Source: Siphonodentalium dalli (Eukaryota > Mollusca > Scaphopoda > Gadilida > Siphonodentaliidae). Taken from it: 64,000 nucleotides of DNA. The stretch spans positions 125,631,450-125,695,449 of the forward strand of contig CP136069.1 in the NCBI GenBank assembly GCA_032622095.1, read 5' to 3'. The position numbers and the translations under genes are program-made. Below the pieces are notes generated by a model. The model had not been told where the DNA came from and did no database searches. It saw nothing but the letters and a program-made list of their open reading frames with translations. Shown here piece by piece: positions 22,900-34,586 of the stretch (position 1 is the first letter of the stretch; each line of letters begins with the position of its first letter).

Positions 22900-25800
22900 C
22901 ACTGTGGAGGATCTATTCCTAGGAATGTGGTGCTCTACCAATTTTTTGAGCAATTTTTATCGTGACATTCCGGTGCTTTACTGGGGATTTTTTATTTTTG
23001 CCGCACAAAAGTGGAGAAAAATTACAGATTATGTAAGTATATCGCAGGTTTCTTTTAACCAATGGATTATTTATATTGATGTTCACATTGATATGTGAGA
23101 AAATGTAAGAAATCCCATAGGAATGCCCGTAAATCGACATTTTATAATTATATTCCGATACTTTACAGAGTGCTCAGTGCTCTCCCAATAGTCAAGTGCT
23201 CTCCCCAGGATCATGTATTGTGCTATAACAAGCAAAAAAGCGAATAAATACTAAATATTATGCGTTGGTTAGGAGGTAATAAACTTAATATGTTATTTTG
23301 CGTCGCATCTATACGTCCATAAAGGCATACTTTGTTCGTTTAATCACGTATTTCAGGGGTAGCTAGCAAACGCAATGGGGAGTATATGAATGAACTATGT
23401 AATCTATAATTATTTCCATGTGTTCTATTGGATATAACTGATAACAAACGCTCAATTCTTGTTCAGGAAATGATTGTCGAACGTATTTTTATTGTGTAAC
23501 TGTAATTGTGGCCAATCTTGGAATGTGACATAGTTGGTTGGTTTATGGCAATTAATAGGTCATTATCCTTGTTATATCCCCAACAGAAACTGTTGCACCA
23601 GTGTTCACAAATATCATGTTTCATGTAAAATATCATGCTGAGATTTTGAAACAACCGAGCAGTCGAAACCGGAAAACCTCAAACATTCTTACGTAGTTTG
23701 GTGGAATAACCGCGAAAAACTAAACACGATATCAGGTATGACTATACACAGGTTCATGCAATTAGGTCCATTCGAGCAAAACTTACAACACAATCAGGTA
23801 GTAAGAGTGTTTCAATAGAGTAATCCCACGCTACTGTTCCTGCTGTGGCTAAAAAAGAGCTAAACTACACTTTACATGTGTATCACGGGGTGATAGAACG
23901 TTGATGGACCAGTGGGGGTGTTTTTTATTCTCATCGTTCAGTGATGTTCCGCGATAATCGTGACCAGATTTTCATTGCGAGCTCGAACGCCAAATTACAA
24001 ACCCGCCAAATTACAAACCCGCAAATGTGTAAGTGTATATAAATATGTTTATGTGTGTATTTGAGTGGTCGTTTGTATGTATAATTGTTTTATTTCGACA
24101 TTTGCGTCGTTTTGGTGGTCAGTGCTCTGTTTCTGATTTGTGACGCCATCATGTGTGTATGCACCAATGTTGGATTTTCATTATTCGTATTTATATATTC
24201 ATGTATTCATATATTTATTGTCATGGACCTTAGTGGTTTACACCACATGCTTGGGGTCAGTTGTATGGATTACATGTCTATTCTTAAAGCCATTTTGCAA
24301 TTATTTTATATTTATACTATTTGTCTTCGCTATGTGTGTTCTTGTGTGGCTCACATTCATATGGATAATCCACTTGGGTGTGAGTCATATGCATTGTATG
24401 GGAGGCCAAATTCACATTTAATAATGAATTGTGCTTAAGCGCAAATAGGGCATTTACGCTTAAGCGTAATTAATGACTACTATCTAACTTACCCATTAAC
24501 TATTAGCACGACCTGGTGTATCACCTAGCAACACAAGATGAGCATTGAGCTAATTTTAACCTGTACTCAACAGTCAACTGTGAGTTTGTGTTCAACAATG
24601 AGAATCCCTAATTACATATTATCAGCATCCCTCTATCCAAAGAATTGATGTCTCCTTCCCGGAACTCTAGTATTTTTTTGTATGATGTTTTTAATATATG
24701 TTTGCACAGATTTTAGCATTTACTATGGTAATATCCTATACATGCATGCGGTGTCACTGCATGAGAGCTTTCTTACCTCATACAGTGATGCTCTAAGTAA
24801 TCGACTTCTTAACCACAGTATAATTATGGGTAACTTTTCAGGATTTAGTCGGAAATATGGCTTGTTGCCATTCACCGAAAAGCTCTAAATCCTGAAAAGT
24901 TATTCATAATTCTGCTGTGGTTAAGGAGTTGATTAATTAGAGAATTGCTGTATGGTTTACTTATTGACTTAAATCAGGGGGAAAAACCCTATTTTCATAT
25001 TATCAACATCCCTGTCCAAAAAATGGTGTGTAATTACTGAAGCTTTGGTGTCTCAGTCCTGGAGCTCTAGTTTTTCTTATTAAATCAACAACTCTTGCAC
25101 AAATCTATAGTATTTCCATGATCATATAGTGTGAATGTGGTGTCACCGAGGGCTTTCTTCCCTCATATGGTGTGCCTGTATACTCGAAAATTGAAGAAAA
25201 TCAATGTCGCCCCGACTAATACAGAAAGTAATGCTAATGCAAGTACCCCCAATTATTACATATTGTATGTAATATATTATATATAGTTTATTAAGTTGAC
25301 TATTTTGTGAGCATAAGCATATTGTCAAAATAATTGACGTTATATTAACTACAGAACGGGTGAGCTACTTCATTTGTATCCCGGCATGGCTTGTATTATA
25401 ATTTCTTAACAAATAATCACCAATGTGGCTTTATACGAGGTTGTTTTAGTAGGATTTCAGCCAGCTGAGTTTTCAGTACAGCACCGGAATAACGATTATT
25501 CAACTCACAAAGCACCGGAATGACTAGTAAACCACCGGAATACACATGTAGAACTATTTTATGGTCGTTTTCTTCGATTTGGTATGTTATTAATGATATT
25601 TTCATGTTGCATTGACTTCAGGAATGTATTGAGGAACAGGCATTCAAAGTTACAATATACAGTATTCAGTATTAAGTCGGTAATACGCCGTTGAAGTGAC
25701 GAATTTCCCCAAAAACGCAAAATATCGAGTAATTTATTTATATTACTGGGCAGTATGCCAATATAGTGGCATAATATTACAACATATATTACTCACCTTC

Positions 25801-25997
25801 TTTGGCACGTCCATCTTGTATTCATTCGTCCAATATTTGGGTTTAAAACATTACTAAAACGCGTGTTTATTACCCACGCATGTCATCTCTGTCGCACAAT
25901 GAGCAAAATGTGACATAACACCGGAATATTTGCTCGCTAAGCACGTAAATGTTGCTCGGGAGAGCACCACATTCCTAGGAATAGATCCTCCACAGTG
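22900..25997. mobile_element. 3.1-kb non-autonomous DNA transposon, hAT-like, inserted in a LINE
   Basis: The two ends are perfect 37-bp inverted repeats starting CACTGTGGAGGATCTATTCC (22900-22936 and 25961-25997). Both are flanked by the same 8 bp, GTTTTAGC (22892-22899 and 25998-26005). The host LINE reading continues across the gap. Near the ends, CACCGGAAT recurs as a subterminal motif (inverted at 22967; direct at 25482, 25512, 25532 and 25919), as expected of transposase-binding sites. An 8-bp duplication and short subterminal motifs suggest hAT, though P-like families also duplicate 8 bp. No transposase frame was found in the interior. Confidence 0.9.
24600..25185. repeat. Internal duplication and hairpin inside the 3.1-kb transposon
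   Basis: The stretch 24600-24785 is repeated with divergence at 24985-25180; both contain ATATTATCARCATCCCT and TGGTGTCAC-type blocks. Between them, 24797-24940 forms a hairpin with arms of about 50 bp (ACTTTTCAGGATTTA against TAAATCCTGAAAAGT). Confidence 0.65.
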
Positions 25998-28242
25998 GTT
26001 TTAGCAAAGGCGGGTGATAAGACGTTTTCAATTACAAATATGACTAATAAGAAGTATTATAAGACAGGATCTAAGGAAAAAATGTGGTTTGACGCAGAGT
26101 GTAGACGTAAAAGGAGGGAATTAAAAAAGACTAAAAAGAATTTCAATAACTTAAAGTCGGATACAAATAAGCGTCACCTAAATATAGCATGCAGCAAGTC
26201 GTACAAAAAGACTTTGGATATAAAAATAAACACTATGCGAGATAATTGAGCTTCATACACTGTCGCACAATGAACCTTCCGAATTCTGGAAAACTTTTAG
26301 AAAATACTCTGGGATAAATGAGCAAAGCGATTTTATTAATATGGAAATATTCTATACGATCATTTTAAGGAGTTGAACGAACATAATGATGATACTGATA
26401 TCACAGATTTAATATGTCTAATGGAGGAATTATCTTGCTGTGACGAAAGGAATGCCCCTATGATAGCTTATGAAATTTTGAAAGTGATATATTCTCTCAA
26501 ATCAAATAAGTCCGAGGGCCTCGATAGAATGTGCAATGAATATTTAAAGACAACTTCACAAATTATGTTACCGTTCTACCTGCGCATGTTCAATTATGTC
26601 CTTGATACGGGTGTTTATCCTGAAGACTGGGCTATTGGAATGATCGTTCCGCTATACAAGAACAATGGCGTGAAAACCCTGATTCCCATAGAGGCATTAC
26701 ACTACTTAGTTGTATTGGTAAGTTATTTACGAGTGTCACCATCGCAAGCATTTCAAACTTTTTGAAACCATCAAGAAACTTCATGAAAATAAGTCAGAAT
26801 TTAGAAAAGGACGATCCACTATTGATAACATATTCAGTGTATTTTCTAGGTCAAACTATTGCGTAATGACATAAACGGGAAAGTTTTCAATGTTATTCGT
26901 AATATGTATAGGGTGTAAAAGTCTTGTATTTTCAAAAATGGTAGTCGATCAGACTTTTTCATATGCAGATCGGGAGTGAGGCAAGGGGATAATTTATCAA
27001 CGCTTCTATTTCCCTTATACTTGAATGATGTACAGATATTTTCCCAAGAACTGTGCCCTGGACGGCCTACGTTACCTTGACCAGCGCAGCGTAGACCTAA
27101 CTGGAAATTATTTGAACTTATTGTGCCTTCTGTATGCAGACGATACTGTACTATCTGCTGATAGCGCGCAAATCCTCCAACGTATGTTAAATGCATTTAG
27201 TGATTATGCCGACGCATGGAATTTAGAGGTGAATAAGAAGACAAAAGTAATGGTATTTTCTGGTGCTAAATCAATGAACCATACATTTACAATCAGCGAC
27301 GACAGCTTGGATGTAGTTGATGATTTTCAGTATCTTAGTATCGATTTTTTCTACAATGGTGGATTTTGTCGCGCAATCAAGAAGATACGATGAAAGGCAA
27401 CAAAGGCCATGTTCGGTCTTCTTTCTAACATCAGAACCCTACACCTACCTATTGATCTTTCCTTAAAACTGTTTGATTACTTGATATTACTGTACGGATG
27501 TGAAGTCTGGGGATTCTAAAACACCAAGACAATAGAAGCTATGCACTTGAAATTTTGCAAATTATTAACGCTTATGAAAGAAAGCACACCAAATTATATA
27601 GTACATGGTGAACTCGGACGATGGCCTCTAGACATCGCGATTAAAAAGCGCATGGTATCATTTTGGTCCAAATTAGTTGATAGTACTAACCAGGAGAGAA
27701 TAGATGCGAAATTGTATACTCTTGTTTATAAAATGAGTTCACTTGGCAAACAGTTTATCGACCTTTATAAAAAATACACTGACTCAAACTGGATTCACAT
27801 GGGCGTGGGAAAACCATTCTTCACTTTACCCGACTATGATAAAATTGTTTTACATGACATGGAAGGATGACGTTACTAAATCATTAAGGGGGCAATTTTA
27901 TACCGTCGTTGTCCAAATGTTACACTTTGAACTTTTCATTTAGTATTTATATACAGAGGCCGAGGACAGCAATTCATAGACTTGCTGTAGAAGTGACTCG
28001 GTGGAAGAAAGGAAAGCGAAAACATGCAAGCAGTGGCCACCAAGCAGTGGCCACCAACGATTCATTACGTAGCATTTGTAAAGGGGAACAAGGGGATGGG
28101 TATCACTTTCTGCTGAAATGCCCTAATCTTTGGGAACTTAGAATTAAATATTTACCAGAATGTTAGCGAAATTATTTTTTCGAAAGAATCGTGTTATGCA
28201 TTATTAAACGAAACCGATATTAACACATTGCGGAATCTATGA
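25998..28242 (+). pseudogene. LINE reverse transcriptase, continuation after the DNA transposon
   Basis: Continues the LINE interrupted at 22899. A basic linker (MWFDAECRRKRRELKKTKKN) comes first, then RT fingers (VIYSLKSNKSEGLDRMCNEY, WAIGMIVPLYKNN). A damaged region with several stops keeps SGVRQGDNLS, followed by LLYADDTVLSAD at 27127-27162, the catalytic box. The post-RT part ends in a Cys/His cluster with GDGYHFLLKCP near 28100. The last shared residues (LLNETDINTLRNL) reach about 28242. Frameshifts near 26770, 27390, 27870 and elsewhere show it is inactive. The C-terminal cluster matches the LINE fragments at 44880 and 49047. Confidence 0.9.
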
Positions 28243-28289
28243 TAATTAATAAGGGTCTTAAGTTAACAGCACTTTAAATGATATTATAT

Positions 28290-28515
28290 AGCTATGATGA
28301 AGATACTGATGGTGATTAAAAATGATGATACCGATGATGATTGTAATTATTATTATTATTATATATGCCTTTATTTACGACGACGGTGGTGATGATTTAT
28401 ATGATACTAATGAAGATGACAATGCAGACAATTACGACGATGTGCACATAGAGTACTTTTGATGATGGCCGCGATGATGATGATGACGGTGGCGATGATG
28501 ATGCTGATGAGGGTG
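28290..28515. repeat. GAT-type microsatellite at the 3' end of the LINE
   Basis: GAT-rich triplets follow the LINE's coding end after about 50 bp. With the larger array at 21290-21840 they bracket the LINE. Some LINE groups end in microsatellite tails, so this may be the element's own 3' tail. Confidence 0.7.
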
Positions 28516-28806
28516 ATGTTTATATTTTTGATGTATTTTGTGTTATCGAATTCTCATGTTGCACATATTGTGTCTGAACAATAAACCATTGATACAGTCG
28601 ATATCTAACTAGTATAATTATATAGAACTGGAGTATAGCGTTGGTTGATATGCCGGGTAGGTGCCCACTTTTAGGGTCATTAACTACATAATAGTATACC
28701 ATAGAAGACACGGAAATCGTGTTGGATTACGCCGTGTCAGGACTAATTAACCACCCGATACTAATTATTGGGATCGACGGAGAGCGTGTACATCTGCCGA
28801 ATGTGA
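28516..28806. other. Upstream of the GPCR exon; no feature called
   Basis: AT-rich DNA with no repeat copy recognised. It could hold the GPCR promoter, 5' UTR or an upstream intron, but no TATA-type element or start site can be assigned. Confidence 0.4.
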
Positions 28807-28878
28807 CATTCGTATATTCATCCATTCTTATACCACAAAGCCCTGCCATCACATTTGATAACTGACTTATTCGAGAAA

Positions 28879-29101
28879 ATGTTAACAGGAACATGGACGT
28901 TTCTAGTCATCATTGCCTGCTTTCTTTTATTTTCGGTATTTGGGAATTCGATGGTGATATTAAGCGTGATTCGCTTCAGACATATGAAAAATGTTACTAA
29001 TATGTTGATCTGCAATTTAGCAACTAGCGATATAATTCTGGCTGGTGTTGTGATACCCCAGATATTATATGACATGTCACACACAGATAATTTCCACGCA
29101 G
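28879..29101 (+). CDS. Class A peptide-type GPCR, exon with TM1-TM2
   Basis: The frame is open from 28807; the first Met is at 28879. From it, residues about 5-29 form TM1, with the conserved GN pair (VFGNSMVILSVIRFRHMKN). Residues about 41-64 form TM2, with NLATSD, the usual NLAxxD motif. The exon stops inside extracellular loop 1 at 29101, where a GTATGT donor follows. The split codon is G plus GA, which joins in frame to the exon at 62546. There is almost no extracellular N-terminus before TM1, so either this receptor has a very short one or an upstream exon supplies it. In that case the exon would begin after a splice acceptor between 28807 and 28879. The family is rhodopsin-like and nearest in style to neuropeptide receptors. 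The ligand cannot be told. Confidence 0.88.
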
Positions 29102-29239
29102 GTATGTTACTTTCCCAGTTAACCTTTTCTGTACTAAATGGATTCTGTACTCAGTTATAACAGTATACATTGGAATTGTCTAGTATTCAATTGGAGGGGT
29201 GTTTATGATAAGTTAGCAGACGACAGTTAAACGAAAATA

Positions 29240-29640
29240 TATTTTTAAGCCGTGCGCACGGATTACTAATGAATAAATAGTAATTACTAACGGATTAAAA
29301 TTACCACAGCTTGTCCCTCCATAGGCATCAGTCATTGAAGGTAACTTCAATAATTAATTATGATTATTAAACAATAATTATTCGCATTTAGTAATTATGA
29401 TTATTAATTTATTATGAGTATTAATTAATTACGAATATTAAGTAATTAATATAAATTATGATTATTAATTAATTATGATGATTAAAAATTAATTATTCGC
29501 GTTTAGTAATTTTGATTATTAATTTATTATGAGTATTATTTAATTATCAATATTAATTAATTAACATTGATTATGATTATTAATTAATTAATTATGATTA
29601 TTAAAAATTTATTATTCGCATTTATTAATTTTAATTAGTA
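29240..29640. repeat. AT-rich TTAATTAATTATGATTATT repeat block
   Basis: About 300 bp of TTAATTAA, ATGATTATTAA and close variants, in loose units of about 100 bp. It is preceded by GCACGGATTACTAATG-type sequence, which resembles the ACGGATTAGTAA repeats at 61800-61905 near the other end of the intron. Confidence 0.7.
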
Positions 29641-29679
29641 AAAAAGCTCTCAATGTAAAAAAAAGGTGGAACCCTACAT

Positions 29680-29890
29680 GACATGGTAACCAGGTGGGGC
29701 GGGTCGGGACCCCAACCCATGCAGGGCGGGACGGGATTCTAACCCTAACCATGACCATAACACTAACCCATGTCACAACCGGAACATGGTGCATCCTAAA
29801 ATAACCCTGACCAGGACAAGATGGGACGGTGTGGGGCGCACCGGGGCGAGGCGTGGCGGTGTGGGACGGGACGAGACCCTTTACTCCAGG
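29680..29890. repeat. GGGACGGG / CCCTAACC-type repeat block
   Basis: Contains GGGCGGGACGGGATTC, AACCCTAACCATGACCATAA and ACAACCGGAACATGG. Related sequence lies in reverse orientation at 52780-52980 and 61550-61745, there attached to the GGACTTAAGTCC arrays. It is a dispersed repeat of unknown class. The short ORFs across it are not genes. Confidence 0.6.
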
Positions 29891-30410
29891 AGATATTGGC
29901 CTTTGTACCACCAGGACTCAACTTCACCACACTTATTTTCTTCCTTAGTGTCACCTCTAATTGTATTCGGTTGTTACGCTTATTGAGAATGCAATTCGAA
30001 ATGCCACATCGGGATTATTCACTGTGAGTGTTCATTATCCCAATATGCTACTAGCGGCATCCGAAGACGTTTTAAATAGGTACCGATAGATGATTTATGC
30101 ACGGTTTCGTCTATACATATTGACATTATAACAAGAGTGTAAATTATAATGCGAAAATATCGACGACTTTTTAATTTCTGGCCACCAATTTGGCCACCAT
30201 CTTGGCGTGAGTGTCAATCGCGCAACTAAAAAAAAGTTCTTCTTATCAATGTTCCCTATACCAACATGTAAATATGGGTGGAATTCGCGGAGTAATTAGG
30301 CTCATTGTAAGACAGTAAAGGAATATCAACGTGTTTTCAAGTTTCGGTCACCACTTTTAGCCACCACCTTAAATTGTAATTGGGAAGTTGTTTCTGGGAT
30401 GGGATATAAG
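29891..30410. other. No gene seen
   Basis: Intronic AT-rich DNA without a recognised element. Confidence 0.4.
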
Positions 30411-30765
30411 CTAAAGGTACTCAATCCGATCAGACGCTCGCAAATTACTATTTCCTTGGCTTCAGGGGTAAAAAATATTTGATTCGAGTCGAAGAACCCA
30501 CCCATCACAGCTCAGAGTGATCAGATATCGATGTTTGAAATCTATTATTTTAATTGTATGTGGCCCAATAGACACACAACGAGAATAATTTCATGGACCA
30601 AATTGCGGGAAAAGATGGATAACTCTAAAATCAAGTGGCTTTTTGCGTCAGATATTTGAAAACCGGCAAAATTGCTGATAACTGAAGCGGCATTTAAAAA
30701 AAAATTGTTGTTGTTGGAATGTGATGATATGGGGACCCTCTGATCGGATTGAGTACCTTTAATTA
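30411..30765. mobile_element. MITE family 2, full copy
   Basis: The ends are inverted repeats: AAAGGTACTCAATCCGATCA at 30413 and its complement ending in GAGTACCTTTAA near 30764. The interior has GATTCGAGTCGAAGAACCC and CTCAGAGTGATCAGATATCG, shared with 14640-14990 and 32853-33284. The right border has TTAA; the left border is CTAAAG, so the duplication is worn. No ORF. Confidence 0.75.
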
Positions 30766-31077
30766 CTTCGCCTCAGTATTCCAAACTCAATTGTAAGTAT
30801 CGATGGAGTTTTCATGACAATAACGTCCACTGATGAGAATATGAGAGATTTTCGGTGATTTAAAAAAATTATTTGTGCCATTTTTGGTGCCATTATGGAT
30901 TTGGGGGGGGGGGGGACTTTTTGTTGGACTTGTGTTGAAGTCAGTACGACCAACTCATAATAGTAAGCCTGGATGGAGTTGTCGTGACAATAACGCTCAC
31001 TGATGTGAAAATCAGCGATGTTAGGTGATTTTTCAATTTCAGGTTGTCCTTTTGGCCTGGATTTGGGTGAATTTTCC
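30766..31077. other. No gene seen; degenerate repeat and a G12 run
   Basis: Two diverged copies of ATGGAGTTNTCATGACAATAACG-like sequence (near 30803 and 30974) and a run of G at about 30903-30914. No ORF of interest. Confidence 0.45.
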
Positions 31078-31440
31078 TTAAAGGCACGTGAGGCCTTAGT
31101 TGTCGAAAATATTCATATTTGTTCTAATCACCGTAAACAGAAAAACATTAAAACGCATACAGTTTCGTTCATATATACCATGACCATCACGTAAACAGCA
31201 TGTTATCATAAAGACCTACTATATTTTACCTAAGCAAGAGCCTGATTGTGTTACAGAAGACAGCACAATGCTACTGGCTAATCACACACAAATGGCATAA
31301 ACGCTCTTTATTAGTTCCATATCAGGAATTCACCAACAAAGAACGCTCTTTATGTTTACTATCATAATATAAACAAACACCAGAAAAGTAACTTTTTATG
31401 CTTTTGTTTACATACCAATGGTCAAACATTTGACAATAAA
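31078..31440 (-). mobile_element. TTAA-flanked MITE, family 1, truncated inverted copy
   Basis: Starts CTTAAAGGCACGTGAGGCC and follows the reverse complement of 14056-14558 until about 31440, where the other end of the element is missing. AACGCTCTTTAT occurs at 31300-31311 and 31342-31353. Confidence 0.85.
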
Positions 31441-31444
31441 ATAC

Positions 31445-31868
31445 TAGATGTACCCAAATGTTTTATTGTTTCTCAAACGTGATTCGGAATCGGGGACGAG
31501 GAATGAAGAAGAATCGGTGTCTGTATTAATATAAACTGATATTGATTTATTTCATTAAACTTACGCCATTAAATACGTCAGAGTCTTATCTATCTAGGGA
31601 CTCTTTCGCGGACAAACAACGCATATATAGTTACGTGAAACGTCGTCGCATGCCTTATAGAAGCCGCTGTTAGTTTCACGTCCAATTTATTGATTTAAGT
31701 ATGTTTTCTTGAGGTTTTGGATCAAATAATAAATAGTATGTATACTAATGATAAACAATGGCCATTGCATAACAGGAAGTAGTGCCAGATGTACCAAAAT
31801 GTATTATTGTTGCTCAAACGTGATTCGGAATCGGGGGACGAGGAATGAAGAAGAATCGGTGTCTGTGA
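31445..31868. repeat. Direct repeat pair, about 82 bp each
   Basis: 31445-31525 and 31786-31868 share AGATGTACC, CTCAAACGTGATTCGGAATC and AAGAATCGGTGTCTGT. The segment between, 31540-31730, is also related to 35535-36060 on the far side of the palindromic element (TTATAGAAGCCGCTGT in both). That element was therefore dropped into an already repetitive stretch. Confidence 0.7.
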
Positions 31869-32802
31869 TATCAATATTACGGAAGCACAGTAGCGCCACA
31901 AATAAAATAATAATTACGGCGTTTAAACGCCCTATTAAACGCCCTAATACGGCGTTTAAACGCCCTAATTACGGCGTTTAAACGCCCTAATTACGGCGTT
32001 TAAACGCCCTAATGCGACATATATGGAATGACTAGTGAACCTTCGGACTGAACCTTCGGACTACTGAACCCTACCCGATCAATGTCTGAACAGAATGAGG
32101 TCCCCTAACAAAGGGTGAATTTGGTGATGCTAGCCGCTATGCGGGGTAATATCTCTAAATTCACCCTCTGGGGACCTCATTCTGCAAATGTCAGGCACCT
32201 TATTTCCGGGCTTGATACCACCACTGGTATATGCGGTGGTTTGGGTGCAATGTGTCTAACCGTGAAACGTGTGGTCCCCTGCTATAAGCATATACACTTC
32301 GCTATGTGCATATTCGACTACATGGGGGTGTTTTGAGTGCATTCTAGTTCATTTTGGATTTTCGGAGAATCGGGCCTTCGGAGAATCGGGCCTTCGGAGT
32401 TGTGGGCTTTCGGAGAATCGGGCTTTCGGAGAATCGGGCCTTCGGAATTATGGGGTTTCGGAGAATCGGGCCTTCGGAGTTATGGGCTTTCCAGGGCTGG
32501 CATTCTCAGAAATCCGGGCGGGCTAAGACCAGCCCTCCTCAATCAGCCTAGGTGGGCTATAGCCCTCCTCAGTGATGATGTCATAGCATGGACATTTTAG
32601 CCAACTACAGCGAAATCACATTCACGATAATGGAAATAGTCATTATCTGAACTAAACTGCGTTAATACATTTTACAAAGGCAGCCATTCCAAAATGTACC
32701 TCACCCCATAGACTTTACCCACCCGAATAAAGGCCATCGGTTATAGGGTGATAGAGCCAGAAACATTAATCGTGAGTCACTACTCATATAATGCAGTGGT
32801 CT

Positions 32803-33341
32803 TGTTATTGTGTTTGATGCACCAACTAATGGCTAAAATGTAGACAGTCATTTAATCTTATTAATGGTTCTCAATCTGATTAAGCACCCCTAAATTACTA
32901 TTTCTTTGACTTCGGGTGTAAAAACTAATTGATTCGAGTCGACGAACCTACCCATCAACGCTCAGAGTGATCAGATATCAACTTTCGAAGTTGTTTTACA
33001 TCTATTGTTTGTGGCACAGAACACGCCGTCAAAAGGATGTTCTCAGTCAAAATTGCGTTAGTATTACCATTTATTTTTAGTTATCCACCTTCGTCCGTTT
33101 GAATAAGTGTTTCTGTGGCAATTATCAGTACACATCTCGAGAAAATTACAAACTTCAAAAATCAATATCTCATCACTCTGAGCTTTGATGGATGGGTTCC
33201 TCGACTCGAATCAAATATGTTTTACCCCTGAAGCCAAATAAATAGTAATTTAGGGGTGCTTAATCGGATTGAGTACCATTAATTAGATTAAATGACTGTC
33301 TACATTTTAGCCATTAGTTGGTGCATCAAACACAACAAGCC
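32803..33341. mobile_element. Palindromic insertion carrying MITE family 2
   Basis: Arms of about 190 bp run from TGTTTGATGCACCAACTAAT inward and back to ATTAGTTGGTGCATCAAACA. The MITE proper (32853-33284) has TTAATGGTTCTCAATC at one end and GATTGAGTACCATTAA at the other, both with TTAA. The inverted symmetry extends past the MITE ends, so the whole block behaves as one palindrome. Confidence 0.75.
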
Positions 33342-34586
33342 GCCGGATACGGCGGTATCCCCCGCCGAAATGTGCAGTTGGGGAAGTGCATTCTCAATAA
33401 AGTTTACGTTCTCAGTACGTGGTAAATAAGAGGTGGGATTTTGTCAAAAAGGCTCGCGAACTCATTTTAGGTACTAGTCATGGGAACAAATATACCAAAA
33501 CTCTTTTAAATCCGTTGATATAAATTTTGAGCAAAATTAAAAAATATATATATATTTGATAAAATATACCTCAATATCTCCACAACCATGCATAAATATT
33601 CTTAGAATGACATTTTACTTCTTGACATCCCATATCACATGGTGGTCTGTGTACAGAACTGGAAAAGCATGTGTGTCCATTTTAATATTAGAGAGAAGTA
33701 GGTCGAGTATTCCTTCAAGTATATGTGTCGGCTGCACAACAGATTGATGTATTTTGAAGATGTTTTCAAGTTGAGACACATATTTCTCCTGATGGATGTT
33801 GAAATTGAAATCACCAGTGCAGATTATTGTAACAAATTTTAAAAAGTCCAATAACTCTGCTTAAAATAACCGGCCGGACCTGGTTTGCGAACTCATTCTA
33901 GATACAGGTCATGTGAACTCAATTCAATTCGTTTAATTCGTTTACCGAATATCTCTGAAATCCATTGAGATTTGTGGAAATGAGCCCTGTGACGTCGTCC
34001 ATTTGCACACACAAAAATAAACAATGTCCAATAACTCTGCTTAAATTATCCTGCCAGACCTGGTTTTCGAACTCGTTCTAGATACTGATCATGTGAACAC
34101 AAATAACAAAAATCATTGAAATCCGTTGACATTTGTGGAAATGAGCCCTGTGACGTTGTCTACATGTATATGCTATTTGGTAAATAATAAACAAAGTCCA
34201 ATAACTCCGGTAAAAATAACCGGCCGGACCTGGCATGCGAACTCATTCTAGATAATGGTCAGGTGAACTCATATACCAAATATCTTTGAAATCCATAGAG
34301 ATTTGTGGAAATGAGCCCTGTGACGTCGTCTATATGCTATTTGGTAAATTCAACAAAAATAATAAACAAAGTCCAATAACTCTGGTAAAAATATCCTCCG
34401 GACCTGGCTTGAGAACGCAATCTAGGTAACGGTCAGGTGAACTCATATACCAAATATCTTTGAAATCCGTAGACATTTGTTCAAGTTCTGACTCGATCAA
34501 ATTCGGGACAGACGGACGGACGGACAGACGGACGGACGGAACCCATTCCTATATCACCCGCAAATTTTCAATTTGGCGGGGGATAA
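33342..34586 (+). mobile_element. Pearl-like element with 170-180-bp core repeats
   Basis: The left end is TATCCCCCGCCGAA at 33356. Four units begin GTCCAATAACTC at 33846, 34026, 34196 and 34371, each with CCGGCCGGACCTGG and GAGCCCTGTGACGTCGTC. An ACGG microsatellite follows at 34506-34540. The right end is the hairpin CCCGCAAATTTTCAATTTGG, then CGGGGGATA. Core repeats, then ACGG tract, then hairpin is the structure of bivalve pearl elements, which are grouped with Helitron-related non-autonomous elements. Confidence 0.75.

Noticed and set aside
24085..24438. Membrane-protein ORF of 117 residues inside the 3.1-kb transposon
   Set aside because: Hydrophobicity comes from T-rich DNA. A second frame over the same stretch is equally open and equally hydrophobic, and no domain is recognisable.
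29720..29770. Interstitial telomere repeat (CCCTAACC-like text)
   Set aside because: Only one or two irregular CCTAACC-like words occur, mixed with other sequence. There is no run of TTAGGG units.
31445..31868. Terminal direct repeats of an LTR element
   Set aside because: The two 82-bp copies enclose only about 260 bp without any retroviral signal, and related sequence continues beyond them at 35.9-36.1 kb.
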